A stretch of DNA of 64,000 bases from Gracilibacillus salinarum. GTDB lineage: Bacteria; Bacillota; Bacilli; Bacillales; Amphibacillaceae. Of this stretch, positions 29,769 to 40,112 are shown piece by piece; the stretch's first letter is position 1, and every line of letters starts with the position of its first letter. The stretch lies in the NCBI RefSeq assembly GCF_022919575.1, contig NZ_CP095071.1, positions 4,660,001 through 4,724,000 of the forward strand. Direction: 5' to 3'. The notes beneath the pieces are model-generated. The model made no database searches. It was not told where the DNA came from and was given only the letters and a program-made list of their open reading frames with translations. The translations under genes were made by a program, and so were the position numbers.

Positions 29769-29808
29769 AAATGGGATATAGTATAAGTAGAACTATATCC
29801 CATTTTGT
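29769..29808 (+). terminator. Terminator after the SAM-controlled operon
   Basis: AAATGGGATATAGT pairs with ACTATATCCCATTTT around a 9-base loop, ending in a T-rich run. Confidence 0.88.
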
Positions 29809-29868
29809 TGTGCTTATATATTGGGGAATGTAGTTAAAAAAAGGTTTGTTGAGAAAGGGTGGTTTGTG

Positions 29869-30831
29869 ATGACTTATCAAACTACGAAATTAAGAAAAGT
29901 AGTTATAATCGGAACAGGCTTCGTCGGAACCAGTTATGCTTATGCATTATTAAATCAAGGTGTAGTCAATGAACTAGTCTTGATTGACCTTAATGAGAAT
30001 AAAGCAGAGGGGGAAGCACGTGATCTGAATCATGGTATGCCTTTTGGTAACCCAATGAAAATTAAAGCTGGGAGTTATCAGGATTGTCATAATGCAGATT
30101 TAGTTGTGATTACAGCAGGAGCAAATCAAAAACCTGGAGAAACAAGATTGGACCTAGTCGACAAGAACGCTCGTATATTTAAAGGCATTGTTAACAGCGT
30201 TATGGATTCAAACTTTAAGGGTATATTCGTGATTGCGACAAATCCTGTTGATATTCTAACTCAGATTACCCGAGAAATCTCAGGATTACCGAAGGAACGG
30301 GTCATCGGATCTGGAACCATTTTGGATACGGCTAGATTCCGATATTTATTAGGAGAGCATTTTCAAGTCGATGCTCGTAATATACATGCTTACATTATGG
30401 GAGAGCATGGTGATTCAGAATTGCCAGTGTGGAGTCATGTTCAGATTGGTGGCGTTCCATTGTCTCAATATGCTGGGATTGATGATTTATATCATCACCA
30501 GGAAATGACTGAGCTGTTCCAGAATGTTCGTGACGCTGCTTATCATATTATTGAGCGAAAAGGAGCAACCTATTACGGAATCGGTTTAGGCTTAGTCCGT
30601 CTGACCCGTGCGATATTAAATAATGAGAATGCTGTATTAACCGTTTCTGCCTATGTAGATGGTCAATACGGATTAGAGGATATCTATTTAGGCGTACCAG
30701 CTATATTAAATGAAAATGGCATTCGGGAAGTAATGGAGTTAAGATTGAGCGACAAAGAAGCAGAACAATTACACCAATCTGCAAAAGTTTTACGAGAAAT
30801 GCTCAAAGTCGGATTGAACGCCATTAAGTGA
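29869..30831 (+). CDS. ldh: L-lactate dehydrogenase
   Basis: This is an NAD-dependent L-LDH that reduces pyruvate to lactate, regenerating NAD in fermentation. It has 320 aa with NAD motif [15 protein letters not shown], substrate Arg in [22 protein letters not shown], and catalytic His in [13 protein letters not shown] near residue 178. Malate dehydrogenase is less likely because the region before the mobile loop reads [11 protein letters not shown] as in LDH. The longest frame opens at 29821; ATG 29869 ([10 protein letters not shown]) has AGAAAGGGTGG upstream. Confidence 0.93.
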   Translation: MTYQTTKLRKVVIIGTGFVGTSYAYALLNQGVVNELVLIDLNENKAEGEARDLNHGMPFGNPMKIKAGSYQDCHNADLVVITAGANQKPGETRLDLVDKNARIFKGIVNSVMDSNFKGIFVIATNPVDILTQITREISGLPKERVIGSGTILDTARFRYLLGEHFQVDARNIHAYIMGEHGDSELPVWSHVQIGGVPLSQYAGIDDLYHHQEMTELFQNVRDAAYHIIERKGATYYGIGLGLVRLTRAILNNENAVLTVSAYVDGQYGLEDIYLGVPAILNENGIREVMELRLSDKEAEQLHQSAKVLREMLKVGLNAIK

Positions 30832-30987
30832 TAAACTGAACAGCTGGTGAATAATGACGGTTTATTCTAACATTATTATAGTAGAGGGAAGATTAAAGGT
30901 AGAAGTACACAGTTAAAGTAATGAGCAGATAATGCATCGTGTTACCCGTATGCATCAATTTACTCTTCGGACTTCTGTACGATTACC

Positions 30988-31032
30988 ATAGGCCAACTAC
31001 GCAAGACACAAAGTGGTTGGCCGGACGATATG
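30988..31032. repeat. Remnant of the palindromic repeat family
   Basis: AGGCCAACTACGCAAGACACAAAG followed closely by GTGGTTGGCCGGACG is a collapsed version of the second lobe of copy A, lacking ends and loop. It lies between ldh and the glutaredoxin-like gene, in about 250 bp with no other feature. Confidence 0.6.
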
Positions 31033-31079
31033 CTATTTGATAATAATAAATGTGTTCCCCCTCAGAAAGGAGTGCAAAG

Positions 31080-31334
31080 ATGAAATTAACACTATACGGA
31101 AAAGAACACTGTTCCTTGTGCACTGATGCTTACCATATATTAGAAATGCTGCAACAGGATTTTTTGTTTGAAATAGAAGAAGTCGATATTTATAATGAAG
31201 ATGAGTTGTTAGAAGCTTTCCACCTGATGATCCCAGTCCTTAAAGATCAAGAAACGGTCATCGACACGGGCATAATCGACATCCAAACTGTCGAAAACTA
31301 TCTATTATCGAAAAATAATTCAGAAAATAGTTGA
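31080..31334 (+). CDS. Glutaredoxin-like protein (DUF836 family)
   Basis: This 84-aa thioredoxin-fold protein begins MKLTLYGKEHCSLCTDAYHI, with a CxxC redox pair (C12-x-x-C15), and has the cis-Pro segment MIPVLKDQ near residue 56. Proteins of this type (glutaredoxin family/DUF836) often precede cggR in bacilli. The longer open frame from 31050 is rejected because GAAAGGAG at 31065-31072 fits ATG 31080. The cggR promoter lies at its 3' end. Confidence 0.82.
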   Translation: MKLTLYGKEHCSLCTDAYHILEMLQQDFLFEIEEVDIYNEDELLEAFHLMIPVLKDQETVIDTGIIDIQTVENYLLSKNNSENS

Positions 31335-31359
31335 GCACAGGTGAAGCTTTTGATACAAT
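31331..31359 (+). promoter_or_regulatory. Promoter of the cggR-gapA operon
   Basis: TTGAGC (31331-31336), a 17-base spacer and TACAAT (31354-31359) with the extended TG (TGATACAAT). Confidence 0.85.
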
Positions 31360-31391
31360 TATTTACGGAAGTTAATTTTTTTTGTTCTGAG

Positions 31392-31427
31392 TGGGACGGA
31401 ATGCGACTAGGAGGGACAAAAATCCCC
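31392..31427 (+). promoter_or_regulatory. CggR operator
   Basis: The spacing GGGAC-N6-CGAC-N4-AGGGAC-N6-CCCC matches the known CggR operator layout (CGGGAC-N6-TGTC repeated, N4 between). Both left half-sites are intact; the two TGTC halves are altered to CGAC and CCCC. It lies 33 bases downstream of the -10, where a tetrameric repressor would block elongation. Confidence 0.78.
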
Positions 31428-31454
31428 CGGTAGAGTATAAAGGAGCGTTTCCGA

Positions 31455-32474
31455 TTGAAGGATTTGTTAGCAATACAAGAAAAATTGTTCCCTGACTTAT
31501 TGGATGTTATGCAGAAGAGATACAAAATACTGCAGCAAATCGAAAGACTGCAGCCGATCGGACGCCGAAGTCTGGCGGAGAATGTGAAGCTGACTGAGCG
31601 ATTAGTTCGCAGTGAAATTGATTTTCTCAATCACCATGGCTTTATCATGGTAACGTCAAAAGGCATGAAATTGACAGAAGAAGGGAACATTATCGTTGAA
31701 AAATTATCAGAATTCATGAATGAAATTTCCGAATTCCGTGTTTTAGAATCTCAAATTAAGGATAAATTACAACTGGAGCATGTTATTATTGTAGCTGGTA
31801 ACAGTGACAATCAGGCTTCTGTGAAACAGGAATTAGGAAAAGCATGTGTACAGTTTCTAAGCACGATAATAACTTCCGAGCAAACTATTGCTGTTACTGG
31901 AGGCACTTCGATGGCAGAGGTTGCTAATCATATGAAGCCGATAGAACATGCGTCAAGCTGTACTTTTGTGCCAGCAAGAGGAGGACTTGGTGAGCAAGTA
32001 GAAAACCAAGCTAATTCTATCTGCGCGCAAATGGCGAAGAAAGGAAAAGGCAATTATCGAATGCTCTATGTACCCGATCCTTTAAGCGAAGAAACGTATC
32101 ATTCGATCATTGAGGAACCAGCTATTAAAGACATTTTGGAATTGATTCATGATGCCAAAATCGTTTTGCACAGTATTGGTGATGCCTTTACGATGGCAAA
32201 GCGCCGAAAAGCATCGGAGCAAGTTCTGAATGAGCTGAGAACAGGTAATGCTGTGAGTGAAGCTTTTGGTTATTACCTTAATGAGCAAGGTGAAGTTGTG
32301 TACAAGGTACGCACTGTTGGTATGCAACTGGAAGAACTAGAAAAAGCTCAATATGTCGTGGCCGTTGCTGGTGGAACATCTAAGGCAAAGGCAATTCAAT
32401 CGTACTTCAAACAAGGTAAAAGTAATGTATTGATCACCGACGAAGCAGCAGCACAAGAGTTGTTAAAGGGATAA
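31455..32474 (+). CDS. cggR: Central glycolytic genes regulator CggR
   Basis: This SorC-family repressor of the lower glycolytic operon is released by fructose-1,6-bisphosphate. It has 339 aa, with an N-terminal winged helix ([20 protein letters not shown] near residues 37-56) and a C-terminal sugar-phosphate effector domain with [33 protein letters not shown] and [14 protein letters not shown]. The start is TTG 31455, 9 bases after AAAGGAG. It autoregulates through the operator at 31392-31427 and leads the six-gene operon. Confidence 0.95.
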   Translation: MKDLLAIQEKLFPDLLDVMQKRYKILQQIERLQPIGRRSLAENVKLTERLVRSEIDFLNHHGFIMVTSKGMKLTEEGNIIVEKLSEFMNEISEFRVLESQIKDKLQLEHVIIVAGNSDNQASVKQELGKACVQFLSTIITSEQTIAVTGGTSMAEVANHMKPIEHASSCTFVPARGGLGEQVENQANSICAQMAKKGKGNYRMLYVPDPLSEETYHSIIEEPAIKDILELIHDAKIVLHSIGDAFTMAKRRKASEQVLNELRTGNAVSEAFGYYLNEQGEVVYKVRTVGMQLEELEKAQYVVAVAGGTSKAKAIQSYFKQGKSNVLITDEAAAQELLKG

Positions 32475-32527
32475 GAAACCCTTTTACATATAAAATTATT
32501 AATCATTCTTTAAGGAGGAATTTTAGC

Positions 32528-33535
32528 ATGGCAGTAAAAATTGGTATTAATGGTTTTGGCCGTATCGGTCGTAACGTTTTCCGTCAAGCTTTAAAAAATG
32601 ATGAGGTAGAAGTAGTAGCGGTTAATGATTTAACTGATGCAAATATGCTTGCACACCTACTAAAATATGATTCTGTTCACGGTAAACTTGATCAAGAAGT
32701 TTCTGTAAACGGTGATTCTTTAGTAGTAGGTGGAAAAGAAATCAAAGTTCTTTCTGAGCGCGATCCAGCTAACTTAGGTTGGGGAGACTTAGGAGTAGAG
32801 ATCGTTGTTGAATCAACTGGTATCTTTACACAACGTGACGCAGCAGCGAAACACTTAACTGCTGGTGCGAAAAAAGTTATCATCTCTGCACCTGCTAAAG
32901 AAGAAGATATTACAGTTGTAATGGGTGTAAACGAAGATAAATATGATCCAGCAAGCCACGATGTAATCTCAAATGCTTCTTGTACAACAAACTGTTTAGC
33001 ACCTTATGCTAAAGTATTGAATGACAAGTTCGGCTTGAAGCGTGGTATGATGACGACTATTCACTCATACACAAATGATCAGCAAATTCTAGATTTACCA
33101 CATAAGGATTACCGTCGTGCTCGTGCGGCTTCTGAAAATATCATTCCTACAACTACTGGTGCTGCAAAAGCAGTTTCACTAGTATTACCTGAATTAGAAG
33201 GTAAATTGAATGGTATGGCAATGCGTGTACCTACTCCAGACGGATCTCTTGTAGATTTAGTTGCAGAATTAGATCAAGAAGTAACAGCTGAAGACGTAAA
33301 TGGTGCATTAAAAGAAGCAGCAGAAGGTCACTTGAAAGGTATCCTTGGATATTCTGACGAGCCATTAGTATCTGTTGACTACATCGGTAACACTAACTCT
33401 TCTACTATTGATGGTCTTTCTACAATGGTAATGGAAGGCAACATGGTAAAAGTAGTATCTTGGTACGATAACGAAATGGGATACTCCAGCCGTGTAGTAG
33501 ACTTAGCAGCATACGTTAAAGCACAAGGACTATAA
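32528..33535 (+). CDS. gapA: Glyceraldehyde-3-phosphate dehydrogenase, type I
   Basis: This is the glycolytic NAD-dependent GAPDH of 335 aa. It has NAD motif [13 protein letters not shown] at the N-terminus, catalytic Cys in [12 protein letters not shown] near residue 152, catalytic His in [10 protein letters not shown] and the C-terminal [15 protein letters not shown]. Direct linkage to cggR identifies it as GapA rather than the gluconeogenic GapB. Codon use looks highly biased, as expected of a highly expressed gene. The ribosome-binding site is TAAGGAGG. Confidence 0.97.
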   Translation: MAVKIGINGFGRIGRNVFRQALKNDEVEVVAVNDLTDANMLAHLLKYDSVHGKLDQEVSVNGDSLVVGGKEIKVLSERDPANLGWGDLGVEIVVESTGIFTQRDAAAKHLTAGAKKVIISAPAKEEDITVVMGVNEDKYDPASHDVISNASCTTNCLAPYAKVLNDKFGLKRGMMTTIHSYTNDQQILDLPHKDYRRARAASENIIPTTTGAAKAVSLVLPELEGKLNGMAMRVPTPDGSLVDLVAELDQEVTAEDVNGALKEAAEGHLKGILGYSDEPLVSVDYIGNTNSSTIDGLSTMVMEGNMVKVVSWYDNEMGYSSRVVDLAAYVKAQGL

Positions 33536-33547
33536 GATTATTTAACA

Positions 33548-33577
33548 GGGAGGGGGATCAATCCTCCTCCCATTTTT
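33548..33577 (+). terminator. Internal terminator/attenuator between gapA and pgk
   Basis: GGGAGGGGGA pairs with TCCTCCTCCC around a 4-base loop, then ATTTTTG. As the operon continues into pgk, it probably gives partial termination, or stabilises the 3' end of cggR-gapA mRNA. Confidence 0.7.
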
Positions 33578-33629
33578 GAATTGGTCCGATAGAAGGTAAA
33601 AAGCAATCTCGCTAAGGAGGTACAAACGC

Positions 33630-34811
33630 ATGAACAAGCAAACAATCAAAGACATTGATGTAAAAGGAAAAAAAGTATTTTGCCGTGTTGATTTCAACGT
33701 ACCGATGAAGGACGGAGAAGTGACAGATGATACACGTATTAAAGCAGCACTGCCAACCATTCAGTACTTATCTGAGCAAGGCGCAAAAGTAATTCTTGCC
33801 AGTCACTTAGGACGTCCGGGTGGAGAAGTAGTAGAAGAATTACGTATGGACGCTGTTGCTAAACGCTTAAGTGATCTTATCAACAAAACTGTTATCAAGA
33901 CAGATGAGGTATTTGGTGCAGAAGTACAGGAAGCGGTAGGTCAATTAGAAGACGGTGGCCTTTTACTAATCGAAAACGTACGATTCGAAGCAGGTGAAAC
34001 GAAAAATGATCCTGCGCTAGCTAAAGAATTCGCTAGTCTTGCTGATTACTATGTGAATGATGCGTTTGGTGCAGCACACCGCGCTCATGCTTCTACAGCT
34101 GGTATTGCAGAACATATTCCGTCTGCAGCAGGCTTCTTGCTTGAAAAAGAATTAGATGTTTTAGGCAAAGCATTATCTGATCCGGAAAGACCTTTTACAG
34201 CAATTATTGGCGGTGCCAAAGTAAAAGATAAAATCGGTGTAATTGATAACTTATTAGATAAGGTGGACAACTTGATCATCGGCGGAGGCCTTGCTTATAC
34301 ATTTGTTAAAGCATTAGGCCATGAGGTCGGTAAATCTTTATTAGAAGAAGACAAGATTGAATTAGCGAAAGAATACATGCAAAAGGCGAAAGACAAGGGC
34401 GTTAATTTTGTCATGCCTGTTGACGTAGTAGTAGCGGATGATTTCTCAAATGATGCGAATACGCAAATCGTAGACATTGACCAAATTCCAGCTGACCTAG
34501 AAGCATTGGACATTGGGCCGAAAACACGTGAACAATATGCTGATATCGTAAAAGATTCCAAATTAGTTATTTGGAACGGACCGATGGGTGTGTTTGAATT
34601 GGAAACATTTGCTAATGGTACAAAAGCTGTTGCAGATGCATTAAGTAAAACAGAAGGTTATACTGTAATTGGTGGCGGTGATTCTGCTGCTGCAGTTGAG
34701 AAATTTCATTACGCAGAACAAATGGACCACATCTCAACTGGTGGTGGAGCTTCCTTGGAATTCATGGAAGGAAAAGAACTACCAGGTGTTAGTGTACTAA
34801 CAGACAAGTAA
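33630..34811 (+). CDS. pgk: Phosphoglycerate kinase
   Basis: This is the ATP-forming glycolytic kinase of 393 aa. It has N-terminal [28 protein letters not shown] near residue 63, [16 protein letters not shown], the ADP-binding [14 protein letters not shown] and the C-terminal [12 protein letters not shown] with [18 protein letters not shown]. It is the third gene of the operon; the tpiA ribosome-binding site follows directly. Confidence 0.97.
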   Translation: MNKQTIKDIDVKGKKVFCRVDFNVPMKDGEVTDDTRIKAALPTIQYLSEQGAKVILASHLGRPGGEVVEELRMDAVAKRLSDLINKTVIKTDEVFGAEVQEAVGQLEDGGLLLIENVRFEAGETKNDPALAKEFASLADYYVNDAFGAAHRAHASTAGIAEHIPSAAGFLLEKELDVLGKALSDPERPFTAIIGGAKVKDKIGVIDNLLDKVDNLIIGGGLAYTFVKALGHEVGKSLLEEDKIELAKEYMQKAKDKGVNFVMPVDVVVADDFSNDANTQIVDIDQIPADLEALDIGPKTREQYADIVKDSKLVIWNGPMGVFELETFANGTKAVADALSKTEGYTVIGGGDSAAAVEKFHYAEQMDHISTGGGASLEFMEGKELPGVSVLTDK

Positions 34812-34831
34812 TGATAGGAGAGGTGAATCAC

Positions 34832-35590
34832 ATGCGTAAAAAAGTTATTGCAGGTAACTGGAAAATGAACAAGTTACTTGGCGAAGCAGTTGAATTTGTA
34901 GAAGAAACTAAAAACAAGGTAGCAAGTCAAGACAAAGTGGAATCAGTTGTTTGTGCTCCTTTCCCTTATCTGCCTACTTTGGTAGAGAAGACAAAAGGAA
35001 CGGAATTAGCAGTTGCAGCGCAAAACATGCATTTTGAAGAAAATGGTGCTTTTACTGGTGAAGTAAGCCCTAGTATGCTTGCTGATATCGGCGTAACATA
35101 CGTCGTGCTAGGTCACTCTGAGCGTCGTGAAATGTTTGCTGAAACAGACGAAACAGTTAACAAAAAAGCACATGCAGCATTCGCTAACCATTTAATTCCA
35201 ATTATCTGTGTTGGTGAAACATTAGATCAACGTGAAGCAAATGAAACGATGACAATTGTCGAAGCCCAGGTGAAAGCTGCTCTTGCTGGCTTATCAGAAG
35301 AGCAAGTAAAAGCTTCGATCATTGCCTATGAACCGATCTGGGCTATTGGAACTGGTAAGACAGCTACTTCTGAGCAAGCGAATGAAGTTTGTACGCATAT
35401 TCGTAAGGTAGTAGCAGATGCTGTATCTGCTGCAGCTGGTGATGCGGTGCGTATTCAATATGGTGGATCTGTGAAACCAGCAAATGTTGATGAGTTACTT
35501 TCACAGTCTGATATTGACGGCGCGCTTGTAGGTGGTGCAAGTCTGGAAGCTGATTCCTTCTTACAGTTAGTGGAGGCTGGTGCAAAATGA
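34832..35590 (+). CDS. tpiA: Triosephosphate isomerase
   Basis: This TIM-barrel isomerase interconverts DHAP and G3P. It has 252 aa, with [13 protein letters not shown] at the N-terminus (catalytic Lys), the electrophilic His in [12 protein letters not shown] near residue 95 and the catalytic Glu in [14 protein letters not shown] near residue 167. The frame opens at 34811, overlapping pgk, but AGGAGAGG lies upstream of ATG 34832. It overlaps gpmI by 4 bases. Confidence 0.97.
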   Translation: MRKKVIAGNWKMNKLLGEAVEFVEETKNKVASQDKVESVVCAPFPYLPTLVEKTKGTELAVAAQNMHFEENGAFTGEVSPSMLADIGVTYVVLGHSERREMFAETDETVNKKAHAAFANHLIPIICVGETLDQREANETMTIVEAQVKAALAGLSEEQVKASIIAYEPIWAIGTGKTATSEQANEVCTHIRKVVADAVSAAAGDAVRIQYGGSVKPANVDELLSQSDIDGALVGGASLEADSFLQLVEAGAK

Positions 35591-37125
35591 GCCAAGACAA
35601 ACTAGCAGCCCTCATCATCCTTGACGGTTATGCTATAAGAGATGAGGAAAAAGGAAATGCGGTGAAAAAGGCAAACACGCCTAACTTTGATCGTTATTGG
35701 AAGCAATATGCACACAATCAGTTAACAGCAAGTGGTGAAGCGGTTGGCTTACCTGAAGGTCAAATGGGTAACTCAGAAGTGGGTCACTTGAACATTGGGG
35801 CAGGTCGAATCGTTTATCAAAGCTTAACTCGTGTTAACTTATCTATTAAAGATGGCGATTTCTTTGACAACCAAGTGTTATTAGATGCAGTAGACCATGC
35901 TAAGAAGCATGACAAAGCATTACATGTCTTTGGTTTGTTATCTGATGGCGGTGTACATAGTCATATCCAGCACCTGTATGCTGTTCTTAAACTAGCAGCA
36001 GATAAAGGTGTGGAGAAAGTATATGTGCACGCGTTCTTAGATGGACGAGATGTTGATCAGAAATCTGCCAAAAAATATATTAAAGATGCACAAGAAAAAA
36101 TGGCTGAATATGGTGTAGGTGAGTTTGCTACATTATCAGGTCGTTATTATTCCATGGACCGTGACAAGCGTTGGGACCGTGTCAAGAAGTCGTATGATGC
36201 AATGGTATACGGCGAAGGACCGACATATACCGATCCACTGGAAGTTGTAGAGGATTCTTACAAGAACGAAATCTATGACGAGTTCGTGATTCCGTCTGTT
36301 ATTACAGATGAGAATGGCAAGCCAAAAGCAACGATTCAGGATGATGACTCGGTTATTTTCTATAACTTCCGTCCTGACCGCGCGATCCAAATCTCACGTA
36401 CTTTCGCAAATGAAGATTTCCGTGATTTTGATCGTGGCGATAAAGCGCCGAAGAATATTCACTTCGTTTGCCTGACGAACTTCAGCGAAACGGTAGATGG
36501 CTATGTTGCATATAAGCCAGTAAATTTAGACAATACAGTTGGTGAAGTATTAGCACAGAATAACCTGAATCAGCTACGTATTGCTGAAACCGAGAAATAT
36601 CCACACGTTACCTTCTTTATGAGTGGTGGACGTGAAAAAGAATTTCCTGGTGAAAAACGAATCTTAATTGATTCACCGAAAGTAGCAACATATGATCTGA
36701 AACCGGAAATGAGTGCGTATGAAGTGACAGATGCATTGCTTGAGGAACTGGATAGAGACGAGCAGAATGCGATCATCTTGAACTTTGCCAATCCGGATAT
36801 GGTAGGTCATTCAGGTATGCTGGAGCCTACTGTGAAGGCAATCGAAACAGTAGATGAATGCCTTGGTAAAATTGTAGATAAGATCGTTAAGAAAGGCGGT
36901 CATGCGATTATAACTGCTGACCACGGTAACTCCGACGAGGTGATTACAGCTGAAGGAGACCCAATGACGGCACACACAACGAATCCGGTACCAGTCATCG
37001 TAACAAAAGATGACATTGAATTACGTGATGGCGGGATCCTTGCTGATTTAGCGCCAACACTTCTTGACTTATTACAGGTCGATAAACCGAAAGAAATGAC
37101 TGGAGACAGTTTAATAAAAAAATAA
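35587..37125 (+). CDS. gpmI: 2,3-bisphosphoglycerate-independent phosphoglycerate mutase
   Basis: This is a manganese-dependent mutase of the alkaline phosphatase superfamily, 512 aa, that converts 3-PGA to 2-PGA. It has N-terminal [20 protein letters not shown], catalytic Ser in [17 protein letters not shown] near residue 62, and C-terminal metal ligands in [12 protein letters not shown] and [11 protein letters not shown]. The ATG overlaps the tpiA stop (aATGa), so translation is coupled. The manganese requirement makes it pH-sensitive in sporulating bacilli. Confidence 0.97.
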   Translation: MSQDKLAALIILDGYAIRDEEKGNAVKKANTPNFDRYWKQYAHNQLTASGEAVGLPEGQMGNSEVGHLNIGAGRIVYQSLTRVNLSIKDGDFFDNQVLLDAVDHAKKHDKALHVFGLLSDGGVHSHIQHLYAVLKLAADKGVEKVYVHAFLDGRDVDQKSAKKYIKDAQEKMAEYGVGEFATLSGRYYSMDRDKRWDRVKKSYDAMVYGEGPTYTDPLEVVEDSYKNEIYDEFVIPSVITDENGKPKATIQDDDSVIFYNFRPDRAIQISRTFANEDFRDFDRGDKAPKNIHFVCLTNFSETVDGYVAYKPVNLDNTVGEVLAQNNLNQLRIAETEKYPHVTFFMSGGREKEFPGEKRILIDSPKVATYDLKPEMSAYEVTDALLEELDRDEQNAIILNFANPDMVGHSGMLEPTVKAIETVDECLGKIVDKIVKKGGHAIITADHGNSDEVITAEGDPMTAHTTNPVPVIVTKDDIELRDGGILADLAPTLLDLLQVDKPKEMTGDSLIKK

Positions 37126-37166
37126 AAAGGGAAATTTTTAGATGAGACAACAAAAATGCCGCTAAA

Positions 37167-37213
37167 GAAATGCAAGTAAGGAAGCCTTCTGCAGGAGCGA
37201 GTTGCATTTCTAT
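37167..37213 (+). other. Hairpin between gpmI and eno
   Basis: AGAAATGCAA pairs with TTGCATTTCT across a 27-base loop in the 171-bp gap. There is no T tract, so RNA processing or stabilisation is more likely than termination. Confidence 0.5.
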
Positions 37214-37224
37214 TGCTAGCATAG

Positions 37225-38583
<1,359 letters not shown>

Positions 38584-38595
38584 GTTCTAGAAAGA

Positions 38596-38624
38596 AAAGC
38601 ATCCCTTAGTTGGGGTGCTTTTTT
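38596..38624 (+). terminator. Terminator after eno
   Basis: AAGCATCCC/GGGGTGCTT stem with a 6-base loop and T6. Confidence 0.92.
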
Positions 38625-38649
38625 ATATGCTTGCTGAATTGTGATATAA

Positions 38650-38985
38650 AAGATTTGGCTGTTTATATGACGGATTATCTTAACTGAGCTGAGGTTGTAA
38701 TTTTGACATGATTCATGTGGCGGGACATCCTTTTAGTCAACCAGTTCGCGTCCTGTGAGGAACGGCTTTCATATTAGGCTTCTCTCTTAACTGCTTCGCC
38801 TTGTGCCGCGGATGCTCTCACTATGAAGCGATACTGGTCCCAGACCATGTTAAATGCTATTATGTATGAATACGGTGAAATCATAGCTCTTAGAAAAATT
38901 GCAGAGTTTCCATCCTGGCACATTCACCATTTCAAAATAAACATCTAAGCTCTCAGTTTACATAATCCGTAATAGCTAGCCGTAA
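38650..38985. repeat. Degenerate TIR element copy
   Basis: Recognisable but decayed ends (TATATGACGGATTATC near 38664 and ACATAATCCGTAATAG near 38960) with interior fragments of the reversed orientation (AACCAGTTCGCGTCCTGTGAGG, GCCTTGTGCCGCGGATGC). It has no coding potential and fills the eno to siderophore gene gap. Confidence 0.7.
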
Positions 38986-38991
38986 ATCATC

Positions 38992-39050
38992 TTGACATGA
39001 ACTGTTCTCTAAGGTAATATTTTTAGTGATGAAAATGATTATCTTTTTCA
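38992..39050 (+). promoter_or_regulatory. Promoter and Fur-like box of the siderophore genes
   Basis: TTGACA (38992-38997), a 17-base spacer and TAATAT (39015-39020). Just downstream, TGAAAATGATTATC with TTTTTCA (39030-39050) forms an imperfect inverted repeat resembling a Fur box, which suggests iron repression. Confidence 0.78.
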
Positions 39051-39082
39051 TTTAAAGTATTAAAAATAGGGGGATCTACATA

Positions 39083-40108
39083 GTGAAAAAGCAATTATTG
39101 TTAGTTATTACAGTAGTTTTATTCGCAATATTTTTGGCTGCTTGTGGAAGCGATGACAATTCTGCCAGTGAAGAAGGGGAAAATAATAAGGAAACAAAAA
39201 ATACGGAAGACACAGCTGACGCAGCAGAAACTTCTATTACCGTCTCTGATATATATGGTGAGCAAACGTTTGAGGAAGTGCCGGAGCGCATTGTTGTACT
39301 AGAGTGGGTATATGCAGAGGATCTGTTAGCATTAGGGATACAACCTGTCGGTATGGCGGATATGGAAGGATATCATTCCTGGATTAACATTGAGCCTGCA
39401 TTAGGTGAGGATGTGGAAGATGTAGGAACCCGTCAAGAGCCAAACCTGGAAGCGATTCATGCGTTAGACCCTGATGTGATCATTACAGCAAGTTCTCGAC
39501 ATGAAGGGATCCTTGACAGCTTAAAAGATATAGCCCCTACATTGGCCTATAATGCTTACCCGGAAGAAGGAGCAGGCACTCAATATGAAGAAATGGAATC
39601 TACTTTTAAAGAGATTGCCAAGTTAGTACAAAAAGAAGAAGAAGCAGATCAAATTCTGAGTGATTTATCTCAAGCGTATACTGATATAGAATCTGAAATT
39701 TCAGACGCAGGTGTGGAGAATAAGCAATTTGTTTTATCACAAGCGTACAGCTCTGAAAATTCTCCTGTTATTCGATTATTCAAAGATAACGCAATGGCAA
39801 CAGAAATTATGACTGAGATAGGACTTGAAAATGCTTATCAATCCGATGGTTTCCAAGTATACGGGTTCGATGAAACGAGTGTAGAAGCATTACAAACGGT
39901 ACAAGATGCGCACTTTTTCTATATCGTACAAGAAGATGACAATATCTTCTCCAATCAACTGGCAGGAAATCCCGCATGGGAAGACCTTGCCTTTGTAAAA
40001 GAAGATAGAACATATCAATTGCCAGGTGATACGTGGACATTTGGTGGACCATTATCCGCAGAAGTGTTTGCCAATCAAATTAAGGAAGCATTAGTACAAG
40101 CGAAGTGA
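39083..40108 (+). CDS. Iron-siderophore ABC transporter substrate-binding lipoprotein
   Basis: This 341-aa FecB/FhuD-type binding protein has a signal peptide with lipobox LAAC (Cys about residue 21), followed by an acidic linker (SDDNSASEEGENNKE). It has TFEEVPERIVVLEWVYAEDLLALG and LEAIHALDPDVIITASSRHE, typical of Peripla_BP_2. The GTG start follows AGGGGGA. It captures a ferric siderophore (hydroxamate-like, inferred) and delivers it to the adjacent permease. It is regulated by the Fur-like box. Confidence 0.88.
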   Translation: MKKQLLLVITVVLFAIFLAACGSDDNSASEEGENNKETKNTEDTADAAETSITVSDIYGEQTFEEVPERIVVLEWVYAEDLLALGIQPVGMADMEGYHSWINIEPALGEDVEDVGTRQEPNLEAIHALDPDVIITASSRHEGILDSLKDIAPTLAYNAYPEEGAGTQYEEMESTFKEIAKLVQKEEEADQILSDLSQAYTDIESEISDAGVENKQFVLSQAYSSENSPVIRLFKDNAMATEIMTEIGLENAYQSDGFQVYGFDETSVEALQTVQDAHFFYIVQEDDNIFSNQLAGNPAWEDLAFVKEDRTYQLPGDTWTFGGPLSAEVFANQIKEALVQAK

Positions 40109-40112
40109 TAAC

